A DNA stretch of 64,000 nt from Rhypophila decipiens (GCA_033297075.1 MU858245.1:1-64000); one strand, 5' to 3'. Positions 23,031-35,544 are shown, numbered from the stretch's first letter. Numbers and translations: made by a program. The notes: generated by a model from the sequence alone, not told the origin.

Positions 23031-23609
23031 TTACAAAAGAAGTGCTTCAATCGGGATGACAGCCCTCTTAACCGCCTCACTCAAAATAGGCCGTGGATCA
23101 GCCAAGACCTGGAAATATGTCAATCGATAACCCATCGGACCCTCCTCATCCTTGACAACATCAAAGATAAACGCGCCTTCAGTCATGCACTCCCATTTCT
23201 TGCCGCCCAAATCCGCAAATTTCCCCTCCCCAGGAAACGGGCTCGCCAGATTAACAAACAACTTGGCAGCCCCCATCAACCGATGACCAGCTTTTCCATC
23301 CTCACCGTTTGTGTCGACAATAGTCCCGTACGTGGGTTCATGAAAGAACTCGCTGAAAGGTGCGTAGTCGGCGGTGATACCTGCAACGGCGGCATCGATG
23401 CCTTCGAATCGCTTGCCGGAGGAGTTGACGTATACGATTGAGGTGGAGTAGTAGGCTTGGCAGGCGACAAAGTCTTTGGTGTCGAAGAGGACCTCGTGCG
23501 CTTGGAGAAATTTCATCATGGGGTGGGCTAGGAGGTTGGAGTCCCAGCCTTTGGCGTAGACTCTGAAAGCTGGGACTGTTGGGTAGGTTTGCGTTTGGTT
23601 GGCAGACAT
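23031..23609 (-). CDS. NTF2-like / SnoaL-like fold protein (192 aa)
   Basis: Single exon of 192 codons on the complement. The order of features matches small SnoaL/NTF2-like proteins: an N-terminal helix region (HPMMKFLQAHEVLFDTKDF), a YYSTSIVYVNSSGKRFEG strand pair preceding a G-rich turn, FSEFFHEPTYG, then C-terminal strands (ECMTEGAFIFDVV, YRLTYFQVLADPRP). Such proteins are cytosolic cone-shaped barrels that serve as isomerases, dehydratases or pure binding proteins; the activity cannot be predicted here. No signal peptide. Assignment is from overall pattern, not a diagnostic motif. Confidence 0.7.
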   Translation of the reverse strand: MSANQTQTYPTVPAFRVYAKGWDSNLLAHPMMKFLQAHEVLFDTKDFVACQAYYSTSIVYVNSSGKRFEGIDAAVAGITADYAPFSEFFHEPTYGTIVDTNGEDGKAGHRLMGAAKLFVNLASPFPGEGKFADLGGKKWECMTEGAFIFDVVKDEEGPMGYRLTYFQVLADPRPILSEAVKRAVIPIEALLL

Positions 23610-25385
23610 TATGGTCGTTGTTGCTGGTGTTGTTGTTCGGCGTGTTGTTGATGTGAGTGACCAGATGAGTTAGACTTGGCGGAGTCTGGTACTTGAGTAT
23701 GAGGGGGCAGGTCTGACCTGACACGGGATGTTAAGATATAAGGTGAAGGGAATGGAGTGATGTTATGATGGTCTTTATGATGCGGCAAGTTCCGAAGGTT
23801 CTGGAGCGGACGGGTAGTGGTAGGGAAGCTCTGTGGGGCCTGTTTACAAGCCGATCAGACAAAGGAAAACATGCCCCTATATATACCCAGTTTGAGGGGT
23901 TCGAAAACCGTCTTGTCCCGCCCTTTGCAAACTGGCATATCACCGGTCATACCAAAGAACCAGTCCGCTTGCGTCGGTTGTTAGCCGCAAGACCAATCAC
24001 TGGAACCATCCAGACCAGCTTCAACCTGACGGGATGAGCTGTATCTCGTCGGTCAATCATAGAACCTGTGGAGTCGCACCAGATAGCTAACTCGAGGAAT
24101 ACTCGACCTCTCACATGTCACATATTCGGAGTCTACCCGTCGGGTGCGACTTGTTTCCTTCCCGTGGCCCGGGATCAAGAGACACGTATTGTCCGGGAAC
24201 TTCTGTCCACCATTCCACAGACCCAGCTCCAATCACAAATTTAGGATCACCTCGAGACTCAACCACCTTCAGCTGACTTGGCAGGTTATTCATTGTGGCG
24301 CGGGATGGCACGGCATTTAGCGACATGACAAGCCACCCCCTGTTCTGGAATGGAGTTGTGTAAACAAGCTTTCGGGGGCGGAAAGCCATCCTCAGCCCTA
24401 TCGGCTTGGCGTCGGCAGCCGATGGAGCCAAGGCACACCGTTCCCGTTTGGGAATAACCTCATTTTAGTGCGGCAGCGAATAGGATCTCTTGGACCCCAA
24501 GCAACGTTTCTGCTTGCATGGACATGCCAATGAAACCATTTTGAAGATGGCACTTGATATGCACACAAAGTCGATGTTGACACTGGTTCTTCATTTGTTT
24601 TGGGTGCTTAATATCCAAATCAGAGTATCGGACTGTCGTTCTTGCCGGCTGAATGATGAAAACGACTCTCTTGCCTACTGTCCTCTTCAGCAGCTCATCA
24701 GAAACCATCTCCAGAGTTGGTGTATCTTGACGACCGAAACCTTTCATGTTCAGACTCTCAGTCGAAAGGACCTTCATATTTCTTTGCTGGCTGTCACTAC
24801 AACTCGACCATGCAAACGGTCTGGATCCCCTGAATCTCTACCGGCCCTGGTCCAATTTTCATTTTTCCCATCCGTCAACTGCATTCTGCAACAAAGCCCT
24901 GGCTCCACTTCACCTGCTTTCCCCTTGAGAGAAAAAGCAACTAAGGGGACCCATTCCAGTCTCGCCAAACTTTATCTGAGTATTCATATTCGAATAATAA
25001 TAATACGGTCATCTTGTCCTCCTGATCGACCATGCTTATCTGACTCGGCTCTAGATCGTTCCATCTTTGCATCAAAGCAAAGCACGGCCAATCCCAGTCG
25101 AGGATTCATCCCACCCTCGAGATAGTTCGGAGCTAAGCAAGCATTAGTCTGCGCAGTGGCTTTACCGGTCGGCAAACTTGGACAGTGGACACTTTCGGAG
25201 CCATGGTCCGCTCCTTCTCCCAACACTTTACTCAGAACCAGGAACCGAGACATTTGTTGTCATTCTTCCGGCCGCTTGCAACCAGTTCCGAGGTCCTCAA
25301 TGAGCCCCCTTTGACGATCAAAATTGCCCGGGATAGCATCAGCCGTTAATATGGTTAACTGGTCGACACAATTCCGAGGTGCAGC
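23610..25385. other. Intergenic; no supported gene
   Basis: A long open stretch at 24490-25125 (plus) and shorter ones on the other strand lack a recognisable domain, signal peptide or splice-supported extension, and mutually overlap. The final few hundred bases are the 5' region of the histidine kinase gene. Confidence 0.4.
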
Positions 25386-28300
25386 ATGATGGCGTCGGTC
25401 GTAGGAGCTCTTCCGGCCCCTCCCTTTGTTTCCGAGACTGCTCGCGAGCGAGAAACATTTACGTATGTTTACCCTTTCGCAGCACATCTTCCGTGTTTGA
25501 ACTTGGCACCCGCTAAACTGACAACAATCTCTGTTCAGATTTGACGACCTGGGCATCACCACCGCCACTGTCCGCGGTGCTTCCCAAGACCCAGACAAGC
25601 TCATCCCCACATCAATCCTGTCATCAACCCCGGACCGTGCCCTTACAGCATTTGCCGAACTCGGCCTCTACAGACTGAGCGCGACCCACTCAATCGTCTC
25701 GCTATTTGATCGCACATACCAGCATTTCGTGGCCGAAGCTGTCCGCTGCAACACCATCGGCGATGATGGGGCTCTAGAACCGGATGGACGGCACATCTTC
25801 TGCGGTACCGCTATTCCCCGTAACAAGAGCGTCTGCGAACAGGTCCTCACAGGCATCGCCGAGGGTGGTTCGAGGTCCGGAAATGATGGTCTTGGGGCAG
25901 GCGACTTGCCCGTGTCGGTGATCGCTAACCTGGATCTCGACCCGCGGTCCTGCTATTTGCGAGACCAGAATAGACGCTTCTACGCCGGAGTGCCCATCCG
26001 ATCGCCCTCTGGTATCAACATTGGCGTCTATTGTGTGCTGGACGACAAGCCCAGACCTAACGGCTTGACAGGAGACCAGATACAGTTCGTACGTGAGATC
26101 TCGCAGACCGTCATGGGCTATTTACACGCCAAGCGGTCCAACGAGTGGTACCGCCGTGAGGAGAGAATGGTACGCGGGCTGGGAAGCTTCGTTGAAGGCC
26201 ATGCTACCTTGTCCAACTGGTCTGAGCATCTGGACATCTCTTCGTTCCGGGACATCCCCGGTGTCCGGGAAGGAGCCCTCAACAAAAAGCTCCAGGCCAT
26301 CCCCCACAGTCCACATCGCACTCGGGCACGCGATGGAGAAGCAGATTTCCAGTCCACACAGGGAGAGTACTCACAACCGCCTGTGGCCATTTTCGACTCG
26401 CCGCCCAAATCGCGTGTGCCCAGCAGTGTTTCGAGCATCAGCTCTCCAGATACGCTCCTCGGCGATGTAGAGCGAGTCTTCTCCAAAGCGTGTAACATTA
26501 TCCGCGAATCCATTGAAGTAGAGGGCGTGCTTTTTCTCGACGCCAGTGTGCGCACATTTGGCGGCCTTGTGGGAAACGAAGTCTTTGAACCGCCTATTTT
26601 GGAGAGGAGCTCGTCCACCGACTCGGACAGCGATGATAGCCAATCCGGATTCCCCAATCCAAATAACGACCAGCAGCATTGCAACATCCTCGGCTTCTCA
26701 ACATCTGCAGGGTCCTCTATCAACGGCAATAAACCTGCGCACGCCCACACGGTGGTATCTGAGCGTCTGCTCCAGCGGCTGCTGCAACGCTACCCTCATG
26801 GCCGCATCTTCAACTTTGAGCCCGACGCTTCGGATCACTCCGAGGTTGACGATTCGTCTTTCCCAATGTCACCCGTGTCTGCGGGCTCCCTGCACCCATC
26901 TGGACCAGACGAGGAGATGAAGGGCCATGGTCACCCGACAAGATCTCGGAACTACCGAAATCTAGCAACATGGCTCCAGAGGATATTCTCCGGTGTCCGA
27001 AGTCTGGCGTTTGTCCCTCTCTTTGACGGCCAGAAGCATCGCTGGTTCGCCGGAGGGTTCGTCTGGACCAAGACATCAACTCGCATTTTCACACCTGAGA
27101 ACGAGCTGAGCTATCTCCGTGTCTTTGGTCTGGCTACCATGGCCGAGGTGGCACGATTGAATACCAGGGCGGCGGACAAGACCAAAACAGATATCCTGGG
27201 GTCCATCAGCCACGAGCTACGTTCTCCGCTACACGGGGTTGTGGGCTCTGTCGAGCTTCTCAGGAACACCGTCTTGGATGGAACCCAGGAGAGCATCTTG
27301 CGCACCATCGAGACATCCGGTCGCACCCTGCTCGACACAATTGACCACGTAGGTTTTCCTCTCCTCTAACACGAAGGACATGCTGACCACAATAAGCTGA
27401 CATGATAAACAGTTACTGGATTACAGCAAAGTGAACAACATCGTGCGATCGGCCGCTCGACCAGAGCAAGGGAGCCCTCCCGGTAGTGGACCCCGCTCCC
27501 GGGCAAGAAGTAACACGTCCACTGTGCCAACGCTTAGCGGGCCACCGCTCTGCGTCCGCCTGGACCGACTGGCCGAAGAGGTGGTCGAGAGTGTTCTGGC
27601 GGGATGGAGCTACCGCAACATGTCCGAGGCAAATATAGCAGCCTGGACCTCCATGATGAAGGGGTCTCCTAAGCCGTCAGGGGACTCGTCCGCCTCGAGC
27701 GCTACCGAGTCGCACCAGGTCCCGGCCCCTTTCCGTCCGGCCATGCCGCATGCCAGGAACAGGAGGCCTGTTCAAATTTACCTCGACATTGACCATTCCG
27801 TCAATTGGACGTTCCAAACTCACCCTGGCGCATTTCGACGGATCGTCCTCAATCTGTTTGGCAATTCGTTGAAGTTCACCAAAGCCGGCTTTATCAGAGT
27901 GTCGCTTCACCAAGAGCCAAACGCCAAAGGCGGGAAAAAGGTCTTTGATGGTAATATTGGTGCACGACTGCCGCAAACCCAAGTTGTGCTTAAGGTCTCG
28001 GATTCTGGCAAAGGAATCAGTCAGGAGTACCTCAGCAACAACCTGTTCACCCCTTTCTCCCAGGAAGACCAGTTTGCGCCTGGAACCGGATTGGGCCTAA
28101 GCTTGGTCAAGCAGATGGTCGTTGCGCTGGGTGGTACCATCGACGTGCTGAGTCAAGCTGGGAATGGGACGACGGTGACGGTGCATTTGCCCATCCCGGC
28201 TTACATCCCGAGCAACGGCGACGCATCGGCAAATCTTTCCGAAGAGATTGATGCTGGGTTTGATAAGAATATCCGACATCACCTGGCTGGGAAGAAAATC

Positions 28301-29689
28301 CATCTTCAGGGGTTTGACAACACTCTTCACCTCAGGGACAGTATCTTTGATCAGGAAGATAGTAAACAGAAAACCCAAGTCCAGCTTTTGGAGAGCATCT
28401 GTCAGGGTTGGCTAAAAATGGATGTCGTTGTTCATCCGCCCTTGCAACTGGACGGTGTCACGCAAACGGTTATGGCTGAAGAGGACTATGTGCTGAGTCT
28501 TTACCAGGGCTCTCGTCCAGGCGGGATGGCCGATGGACCTACGAGTGGTGTCGAACAGTTTGTTTGCCCACATTTGCTGGTTTGTCGGGATGCCAATACC
28601 ATGTATGCCCTGATGAAGCCTGGTGTGGGGAGGAGGGGGAAGGGTGCCATCCCATACCTGGGAGTCTCGTATATAGCACAGCCGTGAGTACAACCCGTTG
28701 ATGCCCTATTCGTTTTGATATATAGTACTGACTTTTGTTCCAGCATTGGCCCAAGGAAGCTGGCCGATGCCCTGGTAGCTAGCCGTATGCAATGGGAAAA
28801 GCATCGGAATGGGACCTCTCCCCAAGACGGTGCTACTGACAACCCACTGGCGAAGGGTATGCCCAAGACCCCGACGGCGGCATCCAAAGACGCGTCGAAG
28901 CCCCTGACAAGATCCCCGACGCCGCTGTCGCCATCGACCAGGCCCAAAGTTCGTCTTAGAATGGCGAACAGCACACCAAGCACGCCCATCCTGAGTGTGT
29001 TGCCTCTGTGCCCCAAGAACAAGGATGTCCTCCCGCTGCCCCTGGATTCAGCGATTGGGGAAAGCGCTCTGCCTGTCTCAAGTTTGGACGGAAGTGGCCT
29101 GTCCGATGTAGTGCGTTGTCCCGAAGGGGAAGAGTCCGAGCCAAGCAAGCAGTCCATCCTCATTGTGGACGACAACGCCATCAACATCAAGGTATGCTAC
29201 TTGTATTGTTGATGCACCTTCTATGCACTAACGCGGTGGTTTTGTAGATCCTCACGGCGTACATGACTAAACTCAAGCACCCATTCGTCCCGGCCCTGAA
29301 TGGTCTCGAAGCCATGGAGATATATACCAGCAGCCCCGAGAAATTTAGGTGCATTGTCACAGGTTAGCCCACTACATGACTACATTGTACTGGCCGATGC
29401 TGACTATTCTATCGCTCCAGACATCTCGATGCCGGTCATGGATGGACTCGAGTCCACCAGACGTATCCGAGAATTCGAGCGTGTCAAGAAGCTCAAGCCC
29501 GTCACCGTCATCGCCCTCACAGGTCTCTCGGGCGATGAAATACAGCAAGACGCATTTGTCAGTGGCGTGGATTTATTTTTGACTCGGCCACTGGTGTTCA
29601 AGGGGCTGGAGAAGGCGTTGGAGATGACAGGACATGGCCCCGGTTCTGGAGGCAGTAGCTGTCGTGGCAAGGAAAATGGGGCGCTGTGA
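25386..29689 (+). CDS. Hybrid histidine kinase: GAF-HisKA-HATPase-receiver (1329 aa)
   Basis: Model join(25386..25462, 25539..27348, 27413..28683, 28744..29191, 29248..29362, 29421..29689); total is an exact codon multiple. A GAF-like sensor region spans about residues 50-220 (HSIVSLFDRTYQHFVAEA, FYAGVPIRSPSGINIGVYCV). The H-box SISHELRSPLHGVVGS lies near 605 with phospho-acceptor His. The ATPase domain has an N box (LNLFGNSLKFTKAG) and G boxes (DSGKGIS, GTGLGLSLVKQ). A receiver domain at about 1189-1310 has the acidic pair (LIVDDN) and phospho-acceptor Asp in DISMPVMDG. The conserved receiver Lys is Arg here (LFLTRPLVF). Such kinases feed phosphate through Ypd1 to response regulators in stress or light signalling. 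No transmembrane segment; likely cytosolic. Two adjacent ATGs; the first is used. Confidence 0.95.
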
Positions 29690-31122
29690 ATGGAGAGGAC
29701 ACGCATATATAAACAGTAGGACGGGATTAAGAAGATTTAAGGCGGCTGTTGTATTCGATGTATGCCTCCGTGGAGTTTATCGGAGGCTTCTGGGTGGCTG
29801 CTTTTAGGCCTTGATGGGGTTCAAAGAAGGCGTTGGCTTTCTGGTTGTTATACCAAGTTTCATTTCGGACTACGCCTGGCAGCATAATATTGAATGGTTG
29901 TTTTTCTTTTGTTAGACATGCGTTAAAATGGGACTCTCATAGCCTGGACCAGGAGGGCTCTGTAGGAGCCAAGTACTCATCACATCTGGTCCCTTCCTCT
30001 CCCTTTATTGCTTGACGAAAGAACACATCGCGATGAGCCATGACACTAGAATTGAGGTAGTACTGGCCCCCTGGATATCGTCATGGAAGATGAGCATCCA
30101 CATTCGATCACGTCTTTTATGGCAAAATAGGTGGTTCACGATCAACATTTGCGTGCAAATGTAATTAATATGCAGCAATAATGTCTTGGCTCAATTGGGA
30201 TTCACCGGGTATAAGGTGAGCAGTATGCAGAGTGGTACTCATCCTGGTCGGAGCTAAAAGCACCGACGGAACCGGCAGATATAAGTCTGGATCGAGTAAC
30301 AGTACCGACATGCATTCTTTGACTCGTGGGAGTCGTGGCGGGTAAATATGGAGCCATATATTTCACACTCATATCCTACCGACCGTAGACCAATGCAAAT
30401 CTCTTCTATTTTCGGCGAGCTCTCAATATCCAGTACCGTTGTCCTCGGTATGACAAGCAATGCATATGCCGAAGACCGGGCACTCGGGCGGCTAGTTCTA
30501 GACCTCTGCACCGCAAGACCCTCAGGCCGTTGAGATCACCAACAGACCTGGACAAACACGCACGAATTTTCTGTGGACTTCTCTTCCCCGCATAGCTTGA
30601 TTAATAGTTTCAGTTTTATCACCTCCTTCGTGAGCTACACCCAAGCGAGATGAGTTAGTTAGAGTATACGGTTCCCAGATCTGGGGCGATGACACAAGCG
30701 TCATCATGTCCACACGCTGTGGTCTGTCATAGGGTTTCTTTGTTGTTGTACGACTTCAACAAAAGGACGTTCCTCTCCGGGGTAGTAGTTCCATGGCAAC
30801 ATCATGTCAGGAACAAGTGAGGGGGACGAAACATCATCGCGACTCTGTCTAATAGCCATATGAACCGGACGGAGAGTGATGGAAGCGAGAGCGAGATGTG
30901 ACGTGACAGACGGAATAACAAGCTCAAGGACGTCACCGAGTTCTAAGAGCTCAAAAAGTCTTCTTCCATTCCTTTACCAAGTTCAGACTGTCATTGTCAA
31001 CTATATATACCCTCGTGGTCTCCGTTTCCAAGACATCGTCTGCTTCACTGCCAGGATCTCACAGCAAGCCCCAATATACAAACAACATTTCTCTTGTATC
31101 AGCAAGACTGCTATCGTCAAGC
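29690..31122. other. Intergenic; no gene seen
   Basis: 3' region of the histidine kinase gene and the 5' region of a small secreted protein gene. Short open frames only. The last about 130 bases before 31123 resemble a CT/CA-rich 5' leader. Confidence 0.5.
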
Positions 31123-31801
31123 ATGTATGCCAGTGCCTCCTCCCTCTTGACAGCCTTGCTGCTGTTGCCCTCGGTATTCGGCGCGGCTGTGAACGTCGAA
31201 CAGCGTGAGGTATGTTGGTATCTTTGTCTGTCCCTTAACCCTCCATTCATTGCTCCCTCCTTTGTTCCCCAAGCCGCCAAGCACCAGAACTTTCCCTCCA
31301 AGCCATGGTCCAGCAGTCTATCCCAAGCCTCAAGGAACCTTGAACTTGCCTTTCAAAGCTCCAAATCCAGTATACTTAATTACTAACCATCAACGCTCAC
31401 AATTTCAAAAGGCCAACGTCCTAGCCCGCGCCCCCCAGGCAACCCCAACCAGCGCGGCCTCACCCATCCTGACTCCCACCGGCCTAATCCCAACAGGCAT
31501 CATCCCCACTCTCCTCCCCACAGGCAAAGGAAAAGGCAAGGGCAAAGGCACCTACACACGCACTCGTACCCGAACCCGCAGTACTCGCACGGGCACGTTC
31601 AGCTTGCCCACTCCCACTGGGACTACTCGCCCTACCAGGACCAGGAGCTTCACCCTGCCCATTCCCACTGGGACCCGGACCAGGACTTTCTCCCTGCCTA
31701 CCGGGTTGCCTACTGGCTTCCCTACCGGTAAGGGCAAGGGCAAGGGCAAGGGGACGAGCACTACCACGAGTGCTGTTGCTGCTACGCCTGTTCCTGCTTA
31801 G
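31123..31801 (+). CDS. Secreted low-complexity Thr/Arg/Gly/Lys repeat protein (158 aa)
   Basis: Model join(31123..31209, 31412..31801); GTATGT donor, TACTAAC branch site at 31381 and AAAAG acceptor, giving an unusually long 202-nt intron for this window. A clear signal peptide (SLLTALLLLPSVFGA) is followed after the splice by repeats: SLPTPTG / TLPIPTG / SLPTGLPTG units, TRTRTRTRS stretches, and two PTGKGKGKGKGT blocks. There are no cysteines in the mature part. The architecture resembles secreted, possibly O-glycosylated or wall-associated fungal proteins; no family or function is known to me. Other start codons upstream are out of the signal-peptide frame. Confidence 0.7.
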
Positions 31802-33074
31802 GCATGTTACGGGCATACCTTAAATTGAAATGGGTGCGGGAGATGTATCAGGATAGGTGGATATGATGTATCTGGTGGCTGGGAAAATGTTCAACAAGTT
31901 AGGAAACAAAAGTAGGATGCTAGATAGGAGATAGGAGACAAGAGAATGAGATGAAGAGTTCTGACCAAAACTCGTGTTTAGATATGAATATTATCCAATT
32001 TTGTCGATGGGCATTTATATCACTTTTAAAACGTGCCGAAAATAAAAGGGTATCAAAAAGATATGGTCTGACTGGGATTTGAACCCAGGTCCTTCGGATA
32101 GAATAATAAGTCTGTATCCGAAACCATCCTAATCGTAACCCGAGGGCTCATAACTGTTGTTCCAAGAAATAATACAACAGACTTATGTATAATAACGACG
32201 TGATAAACCACTACACCACCAGACCGTTTGAATTTGTTCGATTGTTTGGATCCAACGATTGAGTTAAAGGCTACGGGCTATGGCGGTTCATGCCTCAGGC
32301 GGCCATGGGTAGGTCGGTATTGTCATCTAGACGTTGAATAAAAGAACGGGTAATATCGCATGCACAAGGGATACGCATGCACCCGGCCATCAAGATATGC
32401 ATGCTTTCATGTCACTCTTTGCCCAACTGGGCAGCTCAAAATCCTCGAATGGTTGGGACCAACTGCCTGCTGGTTCTCACTGCGAACGTCTGCCCCTTTT
32501 ACATTACCTATCTTGTCTCAGAGGCCCACCACATCGGCATCGACTGTCCAGTAACCTACAATGACTAGCACCAAGCCAAAATCAGTCGTTATTGCAAGTC
32601 AAAGCAACTCTATTTCTTCCATTCATCATGCCTGAGTAGCGCATAAGACCCTCTAACATCTCCTTGTCGTCAAACAAATGTAGGAGGCTCCCTAGCAGGC
32701 CTAATGAACGGCCTCTACCTAAAACAACACGGAGCAAAGGCCAAAATCCTCGAGCAAGAACCCCAGTGCTAGCCCAAAAGGCATCAGGAAAGGCCACAAG
32801 GCCGGAATCGGCTTCCGACCAGCGGTCCAGAACTTGCTCGCCCGGTATAATGATACCGGCATACAGCTTTGCGTCGCCGCCGTGGGGGCGCGTCGCCGCC
32901 GTAGGGACACATCTCTCTTTGTCGGCTGACTACCCTGCTTATTCTGCTGCGCCAGAGAAATACATGGTACGAGAAAGTTCGAGAAAGAGATGGAGTAGGT
33001 AGACGAGATTCGTGTGGACAGAGAACGTTTGTAAATGTTTTTGTCATAGAGGATCTGTATGTGCTGTACTCTTC
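31802..33074. other. Intergenic containing an intron-bearing tRNA-like gene
   Basis: Apart from the tRNA-like sequence at 32065-32225 nothing is called. 32334-32960 has short open frames only. Confidence 0.5.
32065..32225 (-). tRNA. tRNA-like gene with a long intron, isotype unresolved
   Basis: On the complement the ends pair as a 7-bp acceptor stem (GGTCTGG with TCAGACC, one G-T pair). An A box (TGGTGTAGTGG), a D arm ending ATCAC, a T arm (CTGGG-TTCAAAT-CCCAG) and B box (GGTTCAAATCC) are present at the correct ends. Between them lie about 85 extra bases, so an intron is required; ATAAGTCTGT and ACAGACTTAT inside it are complementary. The anticodon stem cannot be paired convincingly, so the anticodon is not assigned. 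It may be a functional intron-containing tRNA or a pseudogene. Confidence 0.45.
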
Positions 33075-34125
33075 TCACTCGGTGCTGATAAGAGGAGGCG
33101 GAGAAGCTGGACGGGGAGGAGGAGGAGGAGGAGGAGGAGGAGGAGGAGCGAGACCGCGAATCGGCGCGGGAGGCGGTGCATCCTGTCGGAGAAACCGGAT
33201 TGAGAACTCGATCGAGATCTGCCCGCCGGGGAGCATAAATCCGTGATCCGATCCGCGGCTGTAGATTCTGCTTCGGTATACGGTAGTGAGGCAGGCAACG
33301 AACTGAATACACTGCAAGATTCTGTTTCATACCAGCGTCAGCTCATGTCGGCAGTTCAAAGGCCTCGGGGCCCGTCTCGAGACGAGAAGCCGTCGAGAAG
33401 AAATAGCTCGAGAAACAACTTACGAAATGACAAACAACAGCACCGCGTAAATCAACACCACATACCAAAACACCTTGTCGAAAATTCTGCACCCTTCTCC
33501 CGATCGCCACCTGCAGCCCCCTCCATACCAGGAACCCAACCCGTCAGCCGCATTACCAGCCGCGATGAAGATGAAGAAGCCCGCAGTGCCGTGCAGAACG
33601 GTAGCCACGCCGAGGGACTGCAGTGGTCGTCCTCTGCGATGGCGGAATATCGCCAATCCTGCCCAGGCAATGACAACGGCACACTAAATATTTCATTCAT
33701 TCCCAGTTAGAATTTTGAGTTTGGCCGAATAAGGTGGCTGGGGCAGCAACAAGGGCCGGCTTGTTGATCTAACTTACGACAGGAAGAGCAGCGGATGCGC
33801 TGGTATCAATGGGATAGGGTAACCCGTAATAATCTGGACCTCCGACGATAACGTAACCGATCATGAAGGCGATTATCCCCACGACCACGATGACGGACAG
33901 GATGAGCGTGATCAAATGGAAGCGGATAAAGTTGAATTGTCGGCGCGGTGGATCTGGGCTCGCCGCATCCTCGGAGGTGGCAGCGGGAGCGGCGATGCCC
34001 TGCTCCTCGTCACCGGCGGCTGTTTGCTCACCGGTGAGGAGCGGGGATGAGTCCGCGGCGTCCGGGTCGTCCCGGTAGGGCGTTTCGGTCGTTGCCGTAG
34101 GCATATCTTGCGACGAGCTGGCCAT
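33075..34125 (-). CDS. Multi-pass membrane protein with polyproline tail (284 aa)
   Basis: Model join(33075..33321, 33424..33683, 33778..34125) on the complement; GTAAGT donors at both introns and frame kept throughout. The N-terminal about 75 residues are acidic/Pro/Thr-rich and cytosolic in character (DADSSPLLTGEQ). Membrane segments follow: LITLILSVIVVVGIIAFMIG (about 72-92), CAVVIAWAGLAIF, VLHGTAGFFIFIAAG and VFWYVVLIYAVLLFVIS. The C-terminal tail contains an 11-residue polyproline run encoded by a CCT trinucleotide repeat (33112-33148 region). No named family is recognised; topology suggests four membrane spans. Confidence 0.75.
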
Positions 34126-35544
34126 GATCCCTGGTGAGTTGTAATGATCGCCTACAAGAAAAGACAGAGACGCAGGTGGTGTTTTCGATGAGTAAGAGGT
34201 GAGAGTTGGTCGTCAAGATGAGAAAGAAGCAAGCTTGGAAAGAAGTTGGTCGACTGTCATGGCGTGGACAATGTGCAGTCCTACCTACCCTTGTAATTTC
34301 GTTGGTCCAGACCAGGCAGCACCTTCCCTTGCCTGGCTGCCAGGATTCGGGAGTGGGTCGCAACGTCTTCGGCAGCTTCAACGATTGGCCAGGAGGATAC
34401 GAAACTATCCCTGTCATCATGCTTGGGACAAGCCAAGACCGTTGCTTCGCCCCACCCCTTGATTGTTATCTCCTTTTGCGACTCGAGTCCGAACCCTCGA
34501 ATATATCTCGGGTCTTCAACAGCTGAACATCGTTCTTGTCAGTGCAGCCAAAGGGGTAAGCCCTTACATCCTCTTGGTGAAAGGTCATTGAACCAGAGGT
34601 TTCGGCCAGTCGCCGGCCTCCAAATTGGGATATTCATTCGTTATGTAAATGTTGGGTATACGCATAACTGCGTTAATGCATATATGATATTCCCGCCTGC
34701 TTCGAATGCGACGGGACCGACCGTCGTTGGTTCCGACACTCCGAGTTGACTACCAAAACAGATACCATCTACCCTCCTCTGGCGCGGTCACACGGTCCAG
34801 CGGTGTCCCGAAACTCATATGTATCACCTGCGCCTCCTCATGAGAAGCCGGCGCTGGATCGACAATGCCAGAGACGCTATCCCCAGTATCATCCGCCCCA
34901 CTCGTGTTTTGGTTCCTACTATACCAGTCCTCAGGCATCTCCACAATCCCCCAGACCAGCAAACCGCGACTTATCATGGCCAGCCGCACCTTCTCGGGAT
35001 CAAGCTCAGCCTCAGCCGAGCTTTCCAAATCTTGATCGTCGGCCCAGACGTGAATGTTGTAAGGTAAGATGAGTAGGTGGAAAGTTCGTATTGAAGATTA
35101 AGAAGAGGAGAGAGAGAGGGAGAGAGAGGCTCCCAGGGGGAGGGCTCTCGATATATATACATGGATGACCTGTATTCCAGCGTCGTAGACCGTACAGTTC
35201 AGGGCGTATGCCGTATTTCCTTCAACAAGTTGTCCTCTAGGGATAATAATTGACTTAGTTCTACTACTATAACGCTACTATAATATTTGATAGGAGGCCG
35301 TGTAGGATATATAGTATACTCGTGAACACGAACTAGCGGAGTTGAAAAGTCATGAGGTTTTCTCCCCGAGTCTATATAGTACTGATAATACGGGACTCAC
35401 TCTGGCCTTGGGATCTAAAACACCAGGCCCGGCCGTGTAGCCAAGTGAATAGGATGAGCCTCTCGGCTTTATACACATGATTCAACAACATCCAAGGGAC
35501 GGATACTCCAAGAGGCAGGATAACCAGTCGTTGAGAGAAACCCA
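34126..35544. other. Intergenic with one candidate exon
   Basis: Contains the candidate coding stretch at 34750-35070 (separate entry). 35220-35400 is AT-rich. Otherwise no gene is supported. Confidence 0.45.
34750..35070 (-). CDS. Candidate coding fragment without a clear start
   Basis: The complement reads a coherent, charged sequence (YNIHVWADDQDLESSAEAEL, DPEKVRLAMISRGLLVWGIV, MPEDWYSRNQNTSG) to a stop at 34750. No in-frame ATG or convincing splice acceptor was found upstream before stops, so this may be the 3' exon of an unannotated gene or a decayed remnant. The composition is coding-like, but I do not recognise a family. Confidence 0.3.
   Translation of the reverse strand: MLPYNIHVWADDQDLESSAEAELDPEKVRLAMISRGLLVWGIVEMPEDWYSRNQNTSGADDTGDSVSGIVDPAPASHEEAQVIHMSFGTPLDRVTAPEEGRWYLFW

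Noticed and set aside
24490..25125. 211-codon open frame on the plus strand
   Set aside because: No domain, signal peptide, codon pattern or splice-supported extension; antisense frames overlap it. It probably lies in the intergenic region before the histidine kinase.
32719..33330. 203-codon minus-strand frame
   Set aside because: Overlaps the third exon of the membrane protein at 33075-34125 in another frame; the exon is supported by two canonical introns.
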